A DNA stretch of 64,000 nt. Source: Asparagus officinalis (Eukaryota > Streptophyta > Magnoliopsida > Asparagales > Asparagaceae). Made by a program: the position numbers and the translations under genes. The stretch is from the NCBI RefSeq assembly GCF_001876935.1, contig NC_033794.1, positions 2,846,650 to 2,910,649 of the forward strand. The letters are read 5' to 3'. The notes under the pieces are model-generated. The model was not told the origin of the DNA, did no database searches, and was given only the letters and a program-made list of their open reading frames with translations. This document shows, in pieces, positions 10,361-22,252 of this stretch. Positions within the stretch are counted from its first letter, which is position 1. Every line of letters begins with the position of its first letter.

Positions 10361-13300
10361 ATGGAAGCAAGAGCTGAGACTTTTAATGCTCCACAGGCGA
10401 GTTCACCCCCTCATCGTCTCGAAATGAGCATGAGTGTCTTGCCAGATGGCACTTGTGTTTACTGTCATGTTGTCCCACCAGTCCCTGCTGCTGTAACTGG
10501 AGGCAGCGGTGGGGTGCATCCAGTGAGTTTGTCAGAGTTCAAAAAACTGGGGAGGCCGAGGAAGTGTGAACTCTTCAAGTATGCGCCAGTTGGAGTGACA
10601 GCTTGCACTACATCACCATTGCCAGATGGGTCTGTGGATGGTGCTGGTACTGTGGGGATTGTGTCGCCGGTTGTTGCAATTGCTGCTTTGGGTAATCATC
10701 TTGATTCTTAAGTTACTACTTACTAGTTTCCATTTCTTTAGTATATTTCTTTTGATTGTTGTTTTGTGGTTTTAAGATACTTTTTTTTGTGAGAAAGGTT
10801 GTTTTGTTTCCTTACTGGATTTTTGGGATACAATCATTCATAACTAGTAGAGTTGTAATAGTCCAATTCTATATGATATCAAATGATTTCTAGAAAAGCT
10901 TTGGTCAGTACATGACTTAGTCCCGCGGTTTGACATACGCACATGACCTGAAAAGAAATTTTGAAGTTTGGATCTAGATTATATACTACTGCCTAATGGA
11001 AGTGTAGTTTTCTGGTATTTTCAGCAAGTTTCACAGAGAGGAATATGATTCATGGTAGCAAAGTTTATCATTTTTAATCCTTCTTTCGTAAAGGAACTTG
11101 GAGGGTTCCTCCTTCTTGCATGAGTTGAAACCTCATGCACAGGCCTATCCCTTGAATAGATTATAAAATTTGGCAACATTGACAATAAGGTATAAATATT
11201 CTGTCAATTCATTTATGCAGCTTTCTTGACTGATTGTGGCTTCATAGACAATCTTATTTTGATGGGGAAAGGCTCCTGTGGAATGATGCAGATATTAGAG
11301 AACTTTTATAAGGACGGAAAACTAATCCCTTTTTGTTAAACATTTAAATGGTTTTTGCGCTCTTCTGCCTATAGTCAAAAAGTTCTGTTTCACTTAGATT
11401 TCTTTTGTTTTATTAGAACATCAGTCACTTAAAGAAATTTTAATTTTTCTTCTCTTTGATTTATCATGAGGATGAAATTTGTATGCAGGATCTAAACAGG
11501 ATACTTTTATGCCCTATATTATTGACATAAAAGCCGGGCAGGTATAATGCTTTTCATATTGTTGTGTCTTTCTTATATATATCTTTTCCCATTATTGAGC
11601 TTCTTTGTATCTGTATTATAATTGGTAACTTATCTTATAAACTTATCAAATAAGTAATGCTATTGATTTGCATCATTATCGTCAGTGGACATGCTCGTGG
11701 TAGGGAACTAGTGGGACCCATGTAGGAGCATGGTCCTAATGCACGAGATGTAAGCATTCCTATGAGATGTTTGATCTTACACTTACCTAATAACTAGATT
11801 CCTGCATGTGCACATGCAAAAGAGTAAAAGTTTTTTTTTAAATGAAGTTTTAAAGCTTTAGCTTTATTGTAATCTTGGTTTAGTAAAGGGAATATATCAA
11901 GAAAAATAATTAGATCTCATTTATTAACTATTTAATTCAGTTCAATTATCCACAGATCTTCGTGAATATACACCCTCTTGATAACTTCTCTTAAGCCCTG
12001 TACCCTATGATTGTTTTTGATAAGCCATCAATTTTATGTCAATTAACAAGTTAAGCATTTCGTATTTGCTGATTAACATGTCACTTCAATATTGAATACT
12101 AAGTAGTGGGTACAATTGTACAAATATGATAGTCAATTTTTTTCAGAACCATTTGAATTTGGTTGGGTCATTATATGGTTTTCCAAAGTATTTTATTGCT
12201 AGATCTCAACCTCTGATTTTTGAAGAATATAAAGCATTCATCATCAGCATCATCATTACCACCACCTGGGCTTTTTACTATAGAATGGGCTTGGTTGCGG
12301 ACAGCTGAAATACTGTTTATAGGATACACTTATCTGGAATTTGAGATACTTCATCTAAAGGAATTGAACTTCACTACATTCACTAGCCTTTTTGGTTTGA
12401 ATGGACGCATACCTTGTCCATTTTGATTTCATGAAGTTTAATCATGGAAACAATTTGTAGAACTTTCTAATGCAGGAACAATTTTTAAGACATTATTCTA
12501 TTGACATCTTTGAAAACATATTTCATTGTTTTCATGCTGTGCATGTTGCACAAGTACATGTAAGTGACAAAGGACTTATTTCAATTTTTTCCCTTTTCTT
12601 TCTTCTTAGGACATATCGTCCATTTTAGGTTTGTTTCGTGAGAAAGGACATCTATGTGTCCTTCCAGCGAACGGTGTGGTATCCCAGGCGGTGCTTCACC
12701 AGGCAGAAAGCTCAGTAGCAGTATCTTATGAGGTAATTTTTCCCCCTCCTGCAACTCATCTGTATCAAACCTTGAACTGGCTGCTCTATTTATTCATGAT
12801 AATGCGCAGAGAATACATTTAATATTCTCCTTACATAATGTTGCTAGTGATACTTCTTCTGGTTTATGTACAGGGCCGCTTCGAGAATTTAATATTCTCC
12901 TTACATAATGTTGCTAGTGATACTTCTTCTGGTTTATGTACAGGGCCGCTTCGAGATACTGCTGCTCTCTGGGTTATTGCCAAGGAGCAAGGGCGCATGC
13001 AGAGAGATTGCGCTCAGTGTGATGCTAGCTGGAATAAATGGCAAGGTCTTTGGAGGTCGGCTGGCTGGCCTTCTCATCGCAGCATCACGCGTTCAGGTCT
13101 TTCTCCGTTCTAATTTCTCAGCATATATGCTTTCGATTTCTCATCAAACTTATTGTGTATATTGTGATTCAATTTGTCTTTCTTTATTGGCACACTACGT
13201 ATCTGACACTAATCTTGGAAAATATTCCTCTCTGCAGTTGGTCATTGGCTGTTTCACCTCCGATTGGCATGAGGAGCCATCGATTGGAGCGAAAAGGGTG

Positions 13301-13378
13301 AAGATGACAAGTCCTGTCAACCCTTCACGAAATCAGCTAGATGTTTCCAGAATTCCTTACAAGCAAAAGAGAGAATAG
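10361..13378 (+). CDS. AHL: AHL-B: AT-hook/PPC (DUF296) nuclear protein
   Basis: Five exons: 10361-10691, 11489-11541, 12610-12732, 12944-13096, 13238-13378. All have GT-AG borders and phases that join into 266 codons. Residues 62-69 are an AT-hook-like KLGRPRKC; the canonical core RGRP has lost its first Arg. Residues about 118-240 form the PPC domain, including the clade motif GRFEIL and VFGGRLAGLLIAASRVQ. AHL proteins bind AT-rich DNA in the nucleus and act as chromatin-level regulators. The five-exon layout fits the intron-containing clade. A 70-bp tandem duplication (12821-12960) doubles the acceptor of exon 4; only the second acceptor (exon start 12944) keeps the frame. The paralog AHL-C is nearly identical. 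The gene is tail-to-tail with the transporter copy at 14808. Confidence 0.88.
12821..12960. repeat. 70-bp tandem duplication over the AHL-B exon 4 acceptor
   Basis: Bases from 12821 repeat at offset 70. The unit holds the end of intron 3, its AG acceptor (ending 12873 and again 12943), and the first bases of exon 4. Confidence 0.95.
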
Positions 13379-14807
13379 AGGAGAAAAAGGAGTCTCGTGT
13401 ATAATCTCATATAATATCAAACGTTTTTTTTAATATATAACTTGTCGTTGGAGGGACAGTGAATTCTGGAAACATTTGATGTGTACAAGTGTATTTTCAT
13501 CAGAACCACAGTAAATTCCTGTATAATTCTCAGCAAAAAGAAGAAAAGAAAAAGTTGGTACAGATTTTTCAGTGAACTAAAGTTCATAGGGTGTACTTGC
13601 TCAGGATGATTCAAGAGCCATGATAGATAAAAGCGTGAAATTATTTTCTGACTTTTGACGGGACAAATACAAATTTGGCAGGAACTGCCTTGAAAATATT
13701 TCATCGAAAATTCATCATTTTGTTGTTGATGATGAAGTTTGTCTCATTAGCAAAGTGTTTATCCAATTCACCATTCAGTAGAATTTCTAGAATTAATATA
13801 GTTGTGCGAAAAAAGTAAATGTAGGGGGTAACATTTGATATGTGTACAAGTGTGTTATTTTCATTAGAAAAACTTGAACTCGGGTTACTGGATTCAGAGT
13901 CCAATGTCCTAACCGCTAGACCATGGGACCTTGTTGATTGTTGGCCTACATATTTATAAATGTTTGACAACTAGCACCCACTCAAGCATTTTTTTTCTAG
14001 TCCAATAATTTGGCAGAAAAAATTAGGAATACCTATGGGGTTCTATAAAATAAAAGATGAAGAATAATTCTCTAGTTATTATTCAAACCTGACATGTTAT
14101 GTTCATTACCTGTCACCTTATGGAGAGGATTACTTTGTACTGCATGAAGCTCTAAATGCAGCCAAACAAATTAATTACAGTTCATTTGTACTACATGAAG
14201 CTCTAAATGCAGCAAAACAAAACAAAGATAAGCTGTTGGCGTTGGTACGAGCGAAAAAAATAAGTACAATGCTTGAATTGCTTATGTATTATTGGCTTTC
14301 GGTTCAACAAGCTTGGCTGAAGAAGTTGTATGTAGAAAAATAGTTACACAGGCAATTGTTATTGTATTTGTGCTTCTCATTCTCTTTGCCAGCACGCATA
14401 ATAAAACAGCCAAAATGAAATCTATAAACTGAATTCGCGGTATTAACACCCAACTAACATGCTGTGATTTCCATCTGAAAATGTGCTTTCAGGAAACAGT
14501 ACAATTTAATCTGCTTACACATACAGGGCAAAAGAATTGAACGTGCTAAAACAACACAAGATACAAAAGAACTTTTTTCCCCTTTCCAGGTCGAGCAACT
14601 TGATCACGTTGAAGCCACTCAGTCGTTAGAATTCCTCTAAGAATAAAAAACTAATCAAACCTTTTGATTCCTCTTGAACTTCTCGCTTGGTGTCGAGGTG
14701 AACTTGTAGGTTAGACCAAGCTGATACTGAAACTTCGTATTCTTAGGCATGATAATCTTTAGTGATCTGCTGACTATGTCAAGGAGCATTTTCTTGTTTC
14801 TTGGAAC
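13379..14807. other. Spacer between AHL-B and transporter copy B
   Basis: AT-rich spacer, 3' of both flanking genes. It contains the truncated tRNA (13872-13930) and a diverged direct repeat of about 70 bp starting 'acatttgatgtgtacaag' near 13468 and again near 13832. A second direct repeat of about 40 bp ('gaagctctaaatgcag') lies near 14145 and 14197. No coding sequence seen. Confidence 0.7.
13872..13930 (-). pseudogene. Truncated tRNA-Gln (CUG)
   Basis: Equals the 5' 59 bases of the intact tRNA at 33386-33457 (acceptor 5' strand, D arm, anticodon arm, part of T arm), with one base difference in the D loop. The T-arm 3' strand and the acceptor 3' strand are missing because a deletion joins the T loop directly to upstream sequence. 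It cannot form an acceptor stem. Confidence 0.88.
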
Positions 14808-15784
14808 TCATTTTTGTGGCTTCCCAATGGAGTGGAGGTATACAGAGACAGAGACAACCCTGAAAAAAAGAAAGCAAAGATCATCAGATAAACTTAGGGT
14901 TCTCTTTCTGAAGCCGTGAAGGTCGCTACTACTTACGTAGATCCCAGAAAGAAGGCAAGGGAGAGATGAAAGCCAAATAGGAACACTGAAACAATTGCAG
15001 TCAGGAGCATTGCCACAGAAGTTGAGTACACCTGTACATGGACCAGAGAGAAATTTGATGTATAGCAGAAACTGAAGGAAGAATGTAAAAGTAAACATTT
15101 CTCTAGTAAACCCTCCTCAACTACCTAACTGGTTCTAAAGGAAAAAGGAGGTTTAAAAAAAACATTGATTTTATGTTGAATATCTTAATCTCTATGGATA
15201 GTATTAAGCCAACAGAAAGAAGACAGTCGACATGCTCCCACTACTAGGTCTTCAAACTTAGTATACTGGTATTTGCATGAGAAGAAAAATAACGGACTAC
15301 ATAGCCATTCTTCTACATGATTACGTTTTTCATACCATGACAATTTAGTAGCCATTCTAATATTCTATGCTTCCACATGGTTACATTTTTCATACCATGA
15401 CAATTTAACAGTAACATTATAGTTATATATGCAATTTTAAGTCTTTGTCTCCCTTGTGATATTTTTCATACAAATTTATGTTAAGAAATAACATCATTAC
15501 AACAGTGAAAAAATTAGAACATTAAGTATTGTCTATTCTACCCTGAATTATTAAACAGTTATCTCTTGGTAGTTCAGCTTCTTTTCTGGTGAAAGGGAGG
15601 GGGAAAAAAAGAGTTATCTACTAGGTTACACCAATGGGCACTGGCCTATCATACGACAACAGGAACCTGAAGTTCTCGCACATCCAACATTGTTATCGGC
15701 ATATTTCATTACCACCGATACAGAAATATCTCAAGATTTAAGCCAGCTAGATAGCTTTTCAGTTTACATATTGAAGCTGGTGAA

Positions 15785-15924
15785 GCACTAAGGTAAGATG
15801 GTTCTACTTGATGTTGTTTTTCATAAATAATTCTCTGCAAGTTGTTGTAATATTGCACTAAGGTAAGATGGTTCTACTTGATGTTGTTTTTCATAAATAA
15901 TTCTCTGCAAGTTGTTGTAATATT
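15785..15924. repeat. 70-bp tandem duplication in a transporter intron (copy B)
   Basis: The unit beginning 'gcactaaggtaag' at 15785 repeats at 15855. The matching place in copy C (about 35311) has it once. Confidence 0.95.
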
Positions 15925-18081
15925 TACCTTCACAATGTTATCAGCATATTTCATTACCATCGATACGGCAATTCCACTGCAAATACAAAGAACTCAGGAA
16001 CTGGATAAACTTGAAATTTTGCAAAAGAGGCATAATAAAATATTTACCTGAGAGCATGATTTAGAATCATGCAAACTGTGATGAAAGAATAACCATGGAA
16101 GAAACCTCTGCAGTACAAGATATAGTCAATAAAATTCAATATAAATGCTAAATTTAGGATAACAGATGTGGAATGGAAGATGTGAAGATTGAAGAATGCT
16201 TCAAGCTTACTTATTCATAACTGCATCATAATCCTGAACGCAAATTGCAACCAAATTGAAAATCATGCCAAAAATGTACAACCAGAAGTTTTGAACATTA
16301 ATATTTCTTGAAGGGCGTTTTTTTATAATAGCCTGCATTTTTGAAATGGGTGAAAGTTCAGTAATATTCAAGAATAGGTGATTAGATTGACAGAATTCCA
16401 AGAGTATATCGTGATAGAAAAGGGAATACAAATTAAAAATGCAGTATCACACCACCATATCTATTATCCATCGTAATTATTATGGTATAGAACAATAAAC
16501 TGTCTGTTGTGCTTCCAGATAATTGTGTCCCACCAGTATAAAGATTAACCCGACAAAAAAAGTCACATGCTTTGGGGATTCCCCCTACCCACTCATCAAG
16601 TGATCTTGTTCTAGCCTCAGGATCGAAGAGAGCACCACGGTCACTCAGCATACAGAAAAGTATATATGGAAGGAAACCAGTGGTATTTTATGTGACATGA
16701 TTCTCCCAAAAATGTTTTATATTGCCAGACGGATGTTAGCGAGCCCGACAAATGTCTCGAACACATGAGTAAAAGAACTCTCCTATACTCCAGGAGACAG
16801 TTAATTTTGGGAGTTGGATGGTCCTGGAGATGGATTGATGGGGCAGTAAACCTACAAGTGATGCTGATGGACTGCTTCATCATTATGTTAGGGTATGCAA
16901 TCAGTTGTTAGTTACGTGTTCTAAGGAGCATGGAATCAGATGACAGACAAATACACAGAATTCTAAAATAAATTATACCAAACATGCATGGGAAGAAGTA
17001 CAGTGGTTTATGTCCTTCAAGATAGAAGTGCATGTATTGTGAAAGAATGCAATCGCTTAATGAATACCTCTGTATATACCCCAGCAAAGCCACTTAGAAG
17101 TGCCATGATCTGAAACAAAAATAATTGATATCAACATAACTATCAGTTTCAAGAATACTACAGCAAAGAATCTTCAGTTGAAGAACAACAGTTATCTATA
17201 CTCACAATGGCCATCATCCACCCCTGAAAAGGTGTTTGAAGAACACGATCTGAACTGCGAAGCAAATAATGTTCTAAAATATTCAGTAGTTAAAAGTACA
17301 TAGAGAATGTAAGAGTTGGTCAAAGACAAAGCTATAAAGTTGAGGGTGCGTGAGTCTTTGTCACTAGGGTAGTGAATACTAACACGATACATCATGAGTA
17401 TCTTAGGAACTCAAAGATATTAATATATCAAAGCATAGGATAACGGATGATAAATTATACTTACGAGGCATTAAGTTGTGCGGTGGTACACCCTGCACAT
17501 AGGAGAATAAAAGCAGCCCATTGGATTTCACTTAACCTGGAAGGAAGAAAAGAATAGCATTATGGTTTCTAATTAACAACTATCGAACTACTAAAATTCA
17601 ATAACAGCCGGATGGAATAATATTTGGTTATAGAAGCAGAAAGAAATTAAGAACAAAGATTAAAAGATTAAAATAAAAGGTAAAATAATGTTAGATAACC
17701 CAGTGAACTTTTCAAGCATAAGAACTGAACATATCAATAAACCATCAACATGTCGACGCATCATGCATGTGCATCCAACATTCTTCAATTCAAGCTCGTA
17801 CACACCTCACTGTACCGATTATCAACTCAAGCTCATTTACACCTCATGTTTACTTAAAATTACAGTTAATCTTGTAATATTTGAACAATTAGCTCCAAGG
17901 TAAACAAACAACTCTAACAGCTGTAGGTCATGTCAGGCTCACTGACGAAGTGGCAAGCAGGCTCACTGAAAGAACTTTACTCATGACACTCTTGTAGATA
18001 TGTGATGTTTGATTGTGAATTTGACATGGCTTTCTATCATTGTTTTTGGTTAGTTTTATTTTTTATTTTTACTTTTTAGGG

Positions 18082-18318
18082 ATTCATGAACGGTAAAAGC
18101 TTATGTCAACTTAAGTGGATAGGAAAGAGTCATCCACCAACTTTTTTATCCGTTGATATTGCATTGGGATCCGTGATAGATATGAAGAATCTTTTAAGAT
18201 TTGTGCATCTTTTGAATCTTTGATGGCACAAATCTTGAGACAATATGAGTGGAGAAAAAGTTTGGTGGACAAGGTCTCTTATCCACTTAAGTGGATAGGA
18301 GTTTTACTCTTCATGAAC
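18082..18318. mobile_element. Fold-back (hairpin) element in transporter intron, copy B
   Basis: Arms begin and end with TTCATGAA. The arms containing 'cttaagtggatagg' lie inverted to each other, and the centre holds 'aagatttgtgc' inverted against 'gcacaaatctt'. The same element is at 37701-37928; this copy has 8 extra bases in its centre. Probably an old MITE that predates the 11-kb duplication. Confidence 0.7.
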
Positions 18319-19891
18319 TACATTTCCCAAAAATTATAATATTTACTAACAAGCTTGTTAGCGATTATGGCAGTAGTTTAGGTGATTTAGAAGAGTAAGT
18401 CACAACTATCTAAACAAAGTTCTAAGGGACAAGGTAACACAAACAACAGCATGCAATTGTGTAGTACTGAAGGCGCATACAATTTATAATTTGTGCACTT
18501 GAGCTATATCTAGTGAGCATTTAAGGTTATAGTATGTCTTAAGGATATAGAGAACTACAATATTGACGTCAAAGAAAACAAAAGTTTCCTTTAAATGGAA
18601 GAAATCTTACTTCCTCTTTAGAATGATACGATATAGCACACCAGTGCTGATAATGTTAAGGTTCTTCAGTATCTGATAAGCAGGGGCATCCACATATGCA
18701 AAGATGTAATACTGGAAACAAAAAAGTGTAACTGGATCATGGATTTCATGGCATTAGTTTCTAATTCATATCATGGAAAAGTAATTATAATAGAATATAC
18801 CTGCAGCAAGTTCTTGACTAGGTAAAGCAGTGCAGGAATAGGATAGACACTAACTTCATCGAATGATGTCGTTAACCTGAAAATAAATAATGTTGGATAT
18901 ACTACACCAATGAGAATCTCTTGTTAAAGCCTTAAAAAAAAGTCTGATCATTGTCAGTCTGAATCTTCAACTAGGAAACATAGCACCAGTAAGGCCACAT
19001 GGCAAATCCTCAAAAGTAGATTATGAGGATATGATGGCATGGAGCTCAGAAGAAAAAATGGCAAATACATCACTTAAAGCTACAAGATGTTAAACATCCA
19101 TCAAAATGTCTTTCTTTATGCATATACAGATGGTCAAGTTTCACCTCTAAAGATCACACATCCTCAGAAAAAAGAATATAATATGTGAATAGCTCACCTG
19201 TTATCTTCTGTGACCCCTTCTCTTTTCCATATTCTGCTAAGGGCTGCAAGTGATAGCGCACATTTTAAGGCCTCCACCTAATATGAAAAAAATGAGGAAA
19301 ATTCACATATAGGCCTTTAAGTTAAACAATTAAAGTTTTAGATTGATTTATATAATGTACCATAGCCATGATTGTTCTGAAAGCAAACAGTTTTTGCAGT
19401 TTGGAACAATCAGGCAACTAAGAACTACAGAACCATAAGAAGACCGATTGACATTTCTCCCTTACCGAAAAGTTAGCCGTTGTCACACTGTATTCATACT
19501 TTCCAGCTCTCTTGGACCACACAATAAGTATTGACTGTGAACTTGTAAGCAACGTTAATGCCAATGTAACAACTGATCTGCCATACAGATAGAAGACGAG
19601 AAATTTATAGCTTGCATAAGCCATATCATGTATATAACTATTTAGCAATTCTTAAATGCTCTCACTTTAGTCTCCAGCTGGATTTGTTCACCGAGCTACT
19701 TGAGCTAGACACATTTGTCATTAGCACTGCAGAATCAAAAGGAAATAAGTGTGAGAGGAAGAAAGACAGGTAACGAGGATGTGAAGAGTGTTAGCCTGTT
19801 AGGAATCTTGACCCCAAGATTAGTTTGTTTTGATGATAACGAATATTATATGTTGTGTATTATGTGCTAACATTTGTTTTGCAGTATCAGA

Positions 19892-21306
19892 TAGGGGTGT
19901 TATCAGAGCGGATACGGTTCGGATATGACGTTTACCATATCCATATCCGCTTTTTATAAACGGATACGGATACGGATACGGATCACCCTCGGTAAGAAAA
20001 AACCTTAACCATATCCGCATTTATCGGAAACGGATACGGTTCGGATATTTGAGAATCGGATCGGATATGATCACGGATATAAACGGATATTCGACATAAA
20101 TCTATTAGACATATAATCTTTATACAAAACCATCAATTGAAAACTAAAAAATCAAGAAGTTGTTCCAGTGTCAAAAATCACATTGGTGATTGTCGACAGT
20201 AAATCTGAGCTTTATATATTCTAAGCTACTAATTATAGGGAAGTTAGGGTTAATTTCTGGCAGCTAAAAATAGTTAATTGCAATGGATCCTTGCAAAAGT
20301 CTAAAAGCACTGATAGCCCAAAACAAACTTGTGTAACATAACTGCTGCTACAACTTATTACAATACAGGGTTTATTTTCTCCCATTTCTCAATCATAACT
20401 ATTTATTGTTATTTGATACACAATTAATATTTATTTTGCATGAGAAATTCAGATTTTTTGCGTAGAAAGCCCCAGGGAGCAGGAATCGCTGTCAACAAGG
20501 GCTTAAATTGGCTTTAAAAACAAGAAATGGATGAAAGTCGGATAGACAAAAAACAATGACTAACTAGTAATGGTGTACAAATATCTTTGTCAATCTTCAT
20601 GAAACATCCAGCCGACGACGACTTGTGATTAAATTGACGGTTGATTTTTGTTAAATGGCCCATTTGGAATTTTATAATTTGCAGAAGAGTACGAAAAATA
20701 ACGTCACCCGATATCATTCCTTGATCTTGATGTTTCCAAATACCCAACTAGAATACAACCATGAAATTTTAGTAACATGATTTGAGAGTTAGGTGCAGCT
20801 AAAAATGGTTACCCAATTTACACGAAAAGGTAGAGGAGGCGAGTGGCGAGTGGCGACTCTTCGCTGGAGAGAAGGTAGAGGAGAAGATTGAGCACGACTG
20901 TGAGATCGCCGGCTGTGAGATCGCCGGCTGTGAGATCGCCGGAAAATCCCGCCGCCGTCGCTGGAGAATCGTGGAGGTGTGGAGCGATTCGAGAGTGGAG
21001 GCGGCTTGAGGAGAGTGAGGGCTGAGGGTGAGGGCCTAGTGTTTTTTCTTTTTAGTTTTGGTTTTGGGTTAGCGGGTTAATAACTATAAGATGGGGACCC
21101 GATTACCCGAATCACTATTACATTGTGGATATCCGTATTCGCAACCCTCATATCCGTTACCGAATATGTATCCGAAAAAAAATCCGAAACCATATCTGTA
21201 TCTGTTACCGTATCCGTCCGGTTTCAAAATTAGCCTACCATATCCGCATCCATTCGGATACGGATGCGGATCCGGTCGGATATATCCGAACCGTTTGGCA
21301 CCCCTA
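19892..21306. mobile_element. Non-autonomous hAT element, 1.4 kb
   Basis: Ends TAGGGGTG and CACCCCTA form terminal inverted repeats. Perfect 8-bp target-site duplications GTATCAGA flank them (19884-19891 and 21307-21314). Subterminal zones are dense in 'ggatacgg' / 'tatccg' repeats on both sides. No transposase is present. A GC-rich core at about 20825-21010 contains a 15-bp unit 'ctgtgagatcgccgg' three times and may be captured host sequence. Confidence 0.92.
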
Positions 21307-21980
21307 GTATCAGAGCTATATCAATAATTATATTCAAAGAGATACTCAAGACATAGATGAGTTCAAGGCAAAATGAAGCAAATAAGAAGATATACTTTAC
21401 TGTCAAAATGTAATTTTACATTTTCTTTGCTTAGAAATTTGTACAAGCCTTGATCACACACATAGTGTTAGAACACACTAACACACTAACACATGCTTAG
21501 TTTGTTAGTTAACAATAGAAATCTTCTATATTAACCATTAGAGTTTATAGATATTGAGTGAGTCTTAAAACATTTTATTTATACCCTATAGCAATTTGAA
21601 TCCGAAAAAACTTAGACGAATTAAGAAGATGAAAATTAATAATAAAAGACCAAAGTTGTAGGTCTCTTCAACAGCTTTCTAGCAAATCTTAAATGATCTC
21701 ATTCCGATGTTGGATGAGAAAGTTACAGCCAAAATACTGAAAAGAAAATTCCAGAATCTGTGAGTTTACAGTGTAGTCGACTATCATGCATTGTAGTCGA
21801 CTGCTAAGCAATTTTCTGACTTCACAGAGTCTGTTTAGACTCAGTGTAGTCGACTACTATGACTTGTAGTCGACTACAGATGCAGTTTTTTCAGATTTTA
21901 GGTTTTGAATAAGTAACTGTTTATAGCCGTTTTGTGGACGTTAATTGGGGTTAAAATTATATCATTTCAGAGGTTATTAA

Positions 21981-22120
21981 TAGGTTTAAACATCAGAAAA
22001 TAAATACCAAGTTTTGCACTTGTAAGATTCACATATTGTGCAAATTATAATAGGTTTAAACATCAGAAAATAAATACCAAGTTTTGCACTTGTAAGATTC
22101 ACATATTGTGCAAATTAACT
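21981..22120. repeat. 70-bp tandem duplication in the LTR remnant
   Basis: The unit starting 'taggtttaaacatcag' at 21981 repeats perfectly at 22051. Confidence 0.95.
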
Positions 22121-22252
22121 CTCTAAACTTTTAGTTTTTCGATCTGTTTTTTCATAAAAGAGAGTTTCTGATATTGCCATTGTTTCTATCATTCTTAGAG
22201 CTTGTTTAGGTAATATTCAAAGAGTTAAAAAGATTGATAAGCCATTAAAAAG

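Larger units (their letters stand above)
14808..19726 (-). pseudogene. 5'-truncated nucleotide-sugar transporter-like gene (copy B)
   Basis: Thirteen exons equivalent to exons 3-15 of the complete copy, at 19666-19726, 19466-19577, 19198-19277, 18801-18876, 18611-18711, 17465-17536, 17206-17254, 17068-17109, 16211-16332, 16048-16107, 15928-15976, 14937-15031 and 14808-14859. Splice borders are intact and phases fit. The two first exons with the start codon and promoter are absent, because homology to the complete copy stops at about 19795. The product would lack its N-terminal cytosolic tail. Unlike copy C it has no duplication in exon 4. Without a start it is a probable pseudogene, unless a new upstream exon is used. 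Confidence 0.87.
8733..19795. repeat. Unit 1 of an 11-kb tandem segmental duplication
   Basis: The segment from AHL-A exon 5 through AHL-B to intron 2 of the transporter gene recurs at 22253-39467 (unit 2, with a copia insertion at 23761-29389). The left break lies in AHL-A exon 5. The right break lies beside the (GA)n run of unit 2. Sequence differences are few (single bases, small indels, and local tandem duplications present in one unit only), so the event is recent. Confidence 0.9.
19797..22252. mobile_element. LTR-derived remnant at the duplication junction
   Basis: Starts TGTTAGGAATC next to the break in the transporter gene and includes four GTAGTCGACT-type palindromic sites at about 21772-21875, a style found in LTRs of plant retrotransposons. 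It is interrupted by the hAT element at 19892-21306. No gag or pol sequence is present and no clear 3' end (CA) could be fixed, so it may be a solo or partial LTR. Confidence 0.45.

Noticed and set aside
10020..10427. Open frame of 135 codons upstream of AHL-B
   Set aside because: It ends by overlapping the AHL-B exon 1 in another frame, covers the 5' UTR, and its upstream part is absent in the AHL-C copy.
12838..13113. Open frame LHNVASDTSSGLCTGPLRD... across AHL-B exon 4
   Set aside because: It is the shifted frame that results from using the first of the doubled acceptors. The PPC domain is encoded in the other frame.
16433..16883. Minus-strand open frames between transporter exons 10 and 11 (copy B)
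   Set aside because: Intronic; the flanking exons join in frame without them.
20514..21327. Open frames in the hAT element (RIRIRN / YPYPYP-type proteins)
   Set aside because: They come from the subterminal 'ggatacgg' repeats. No transposase motif is present.
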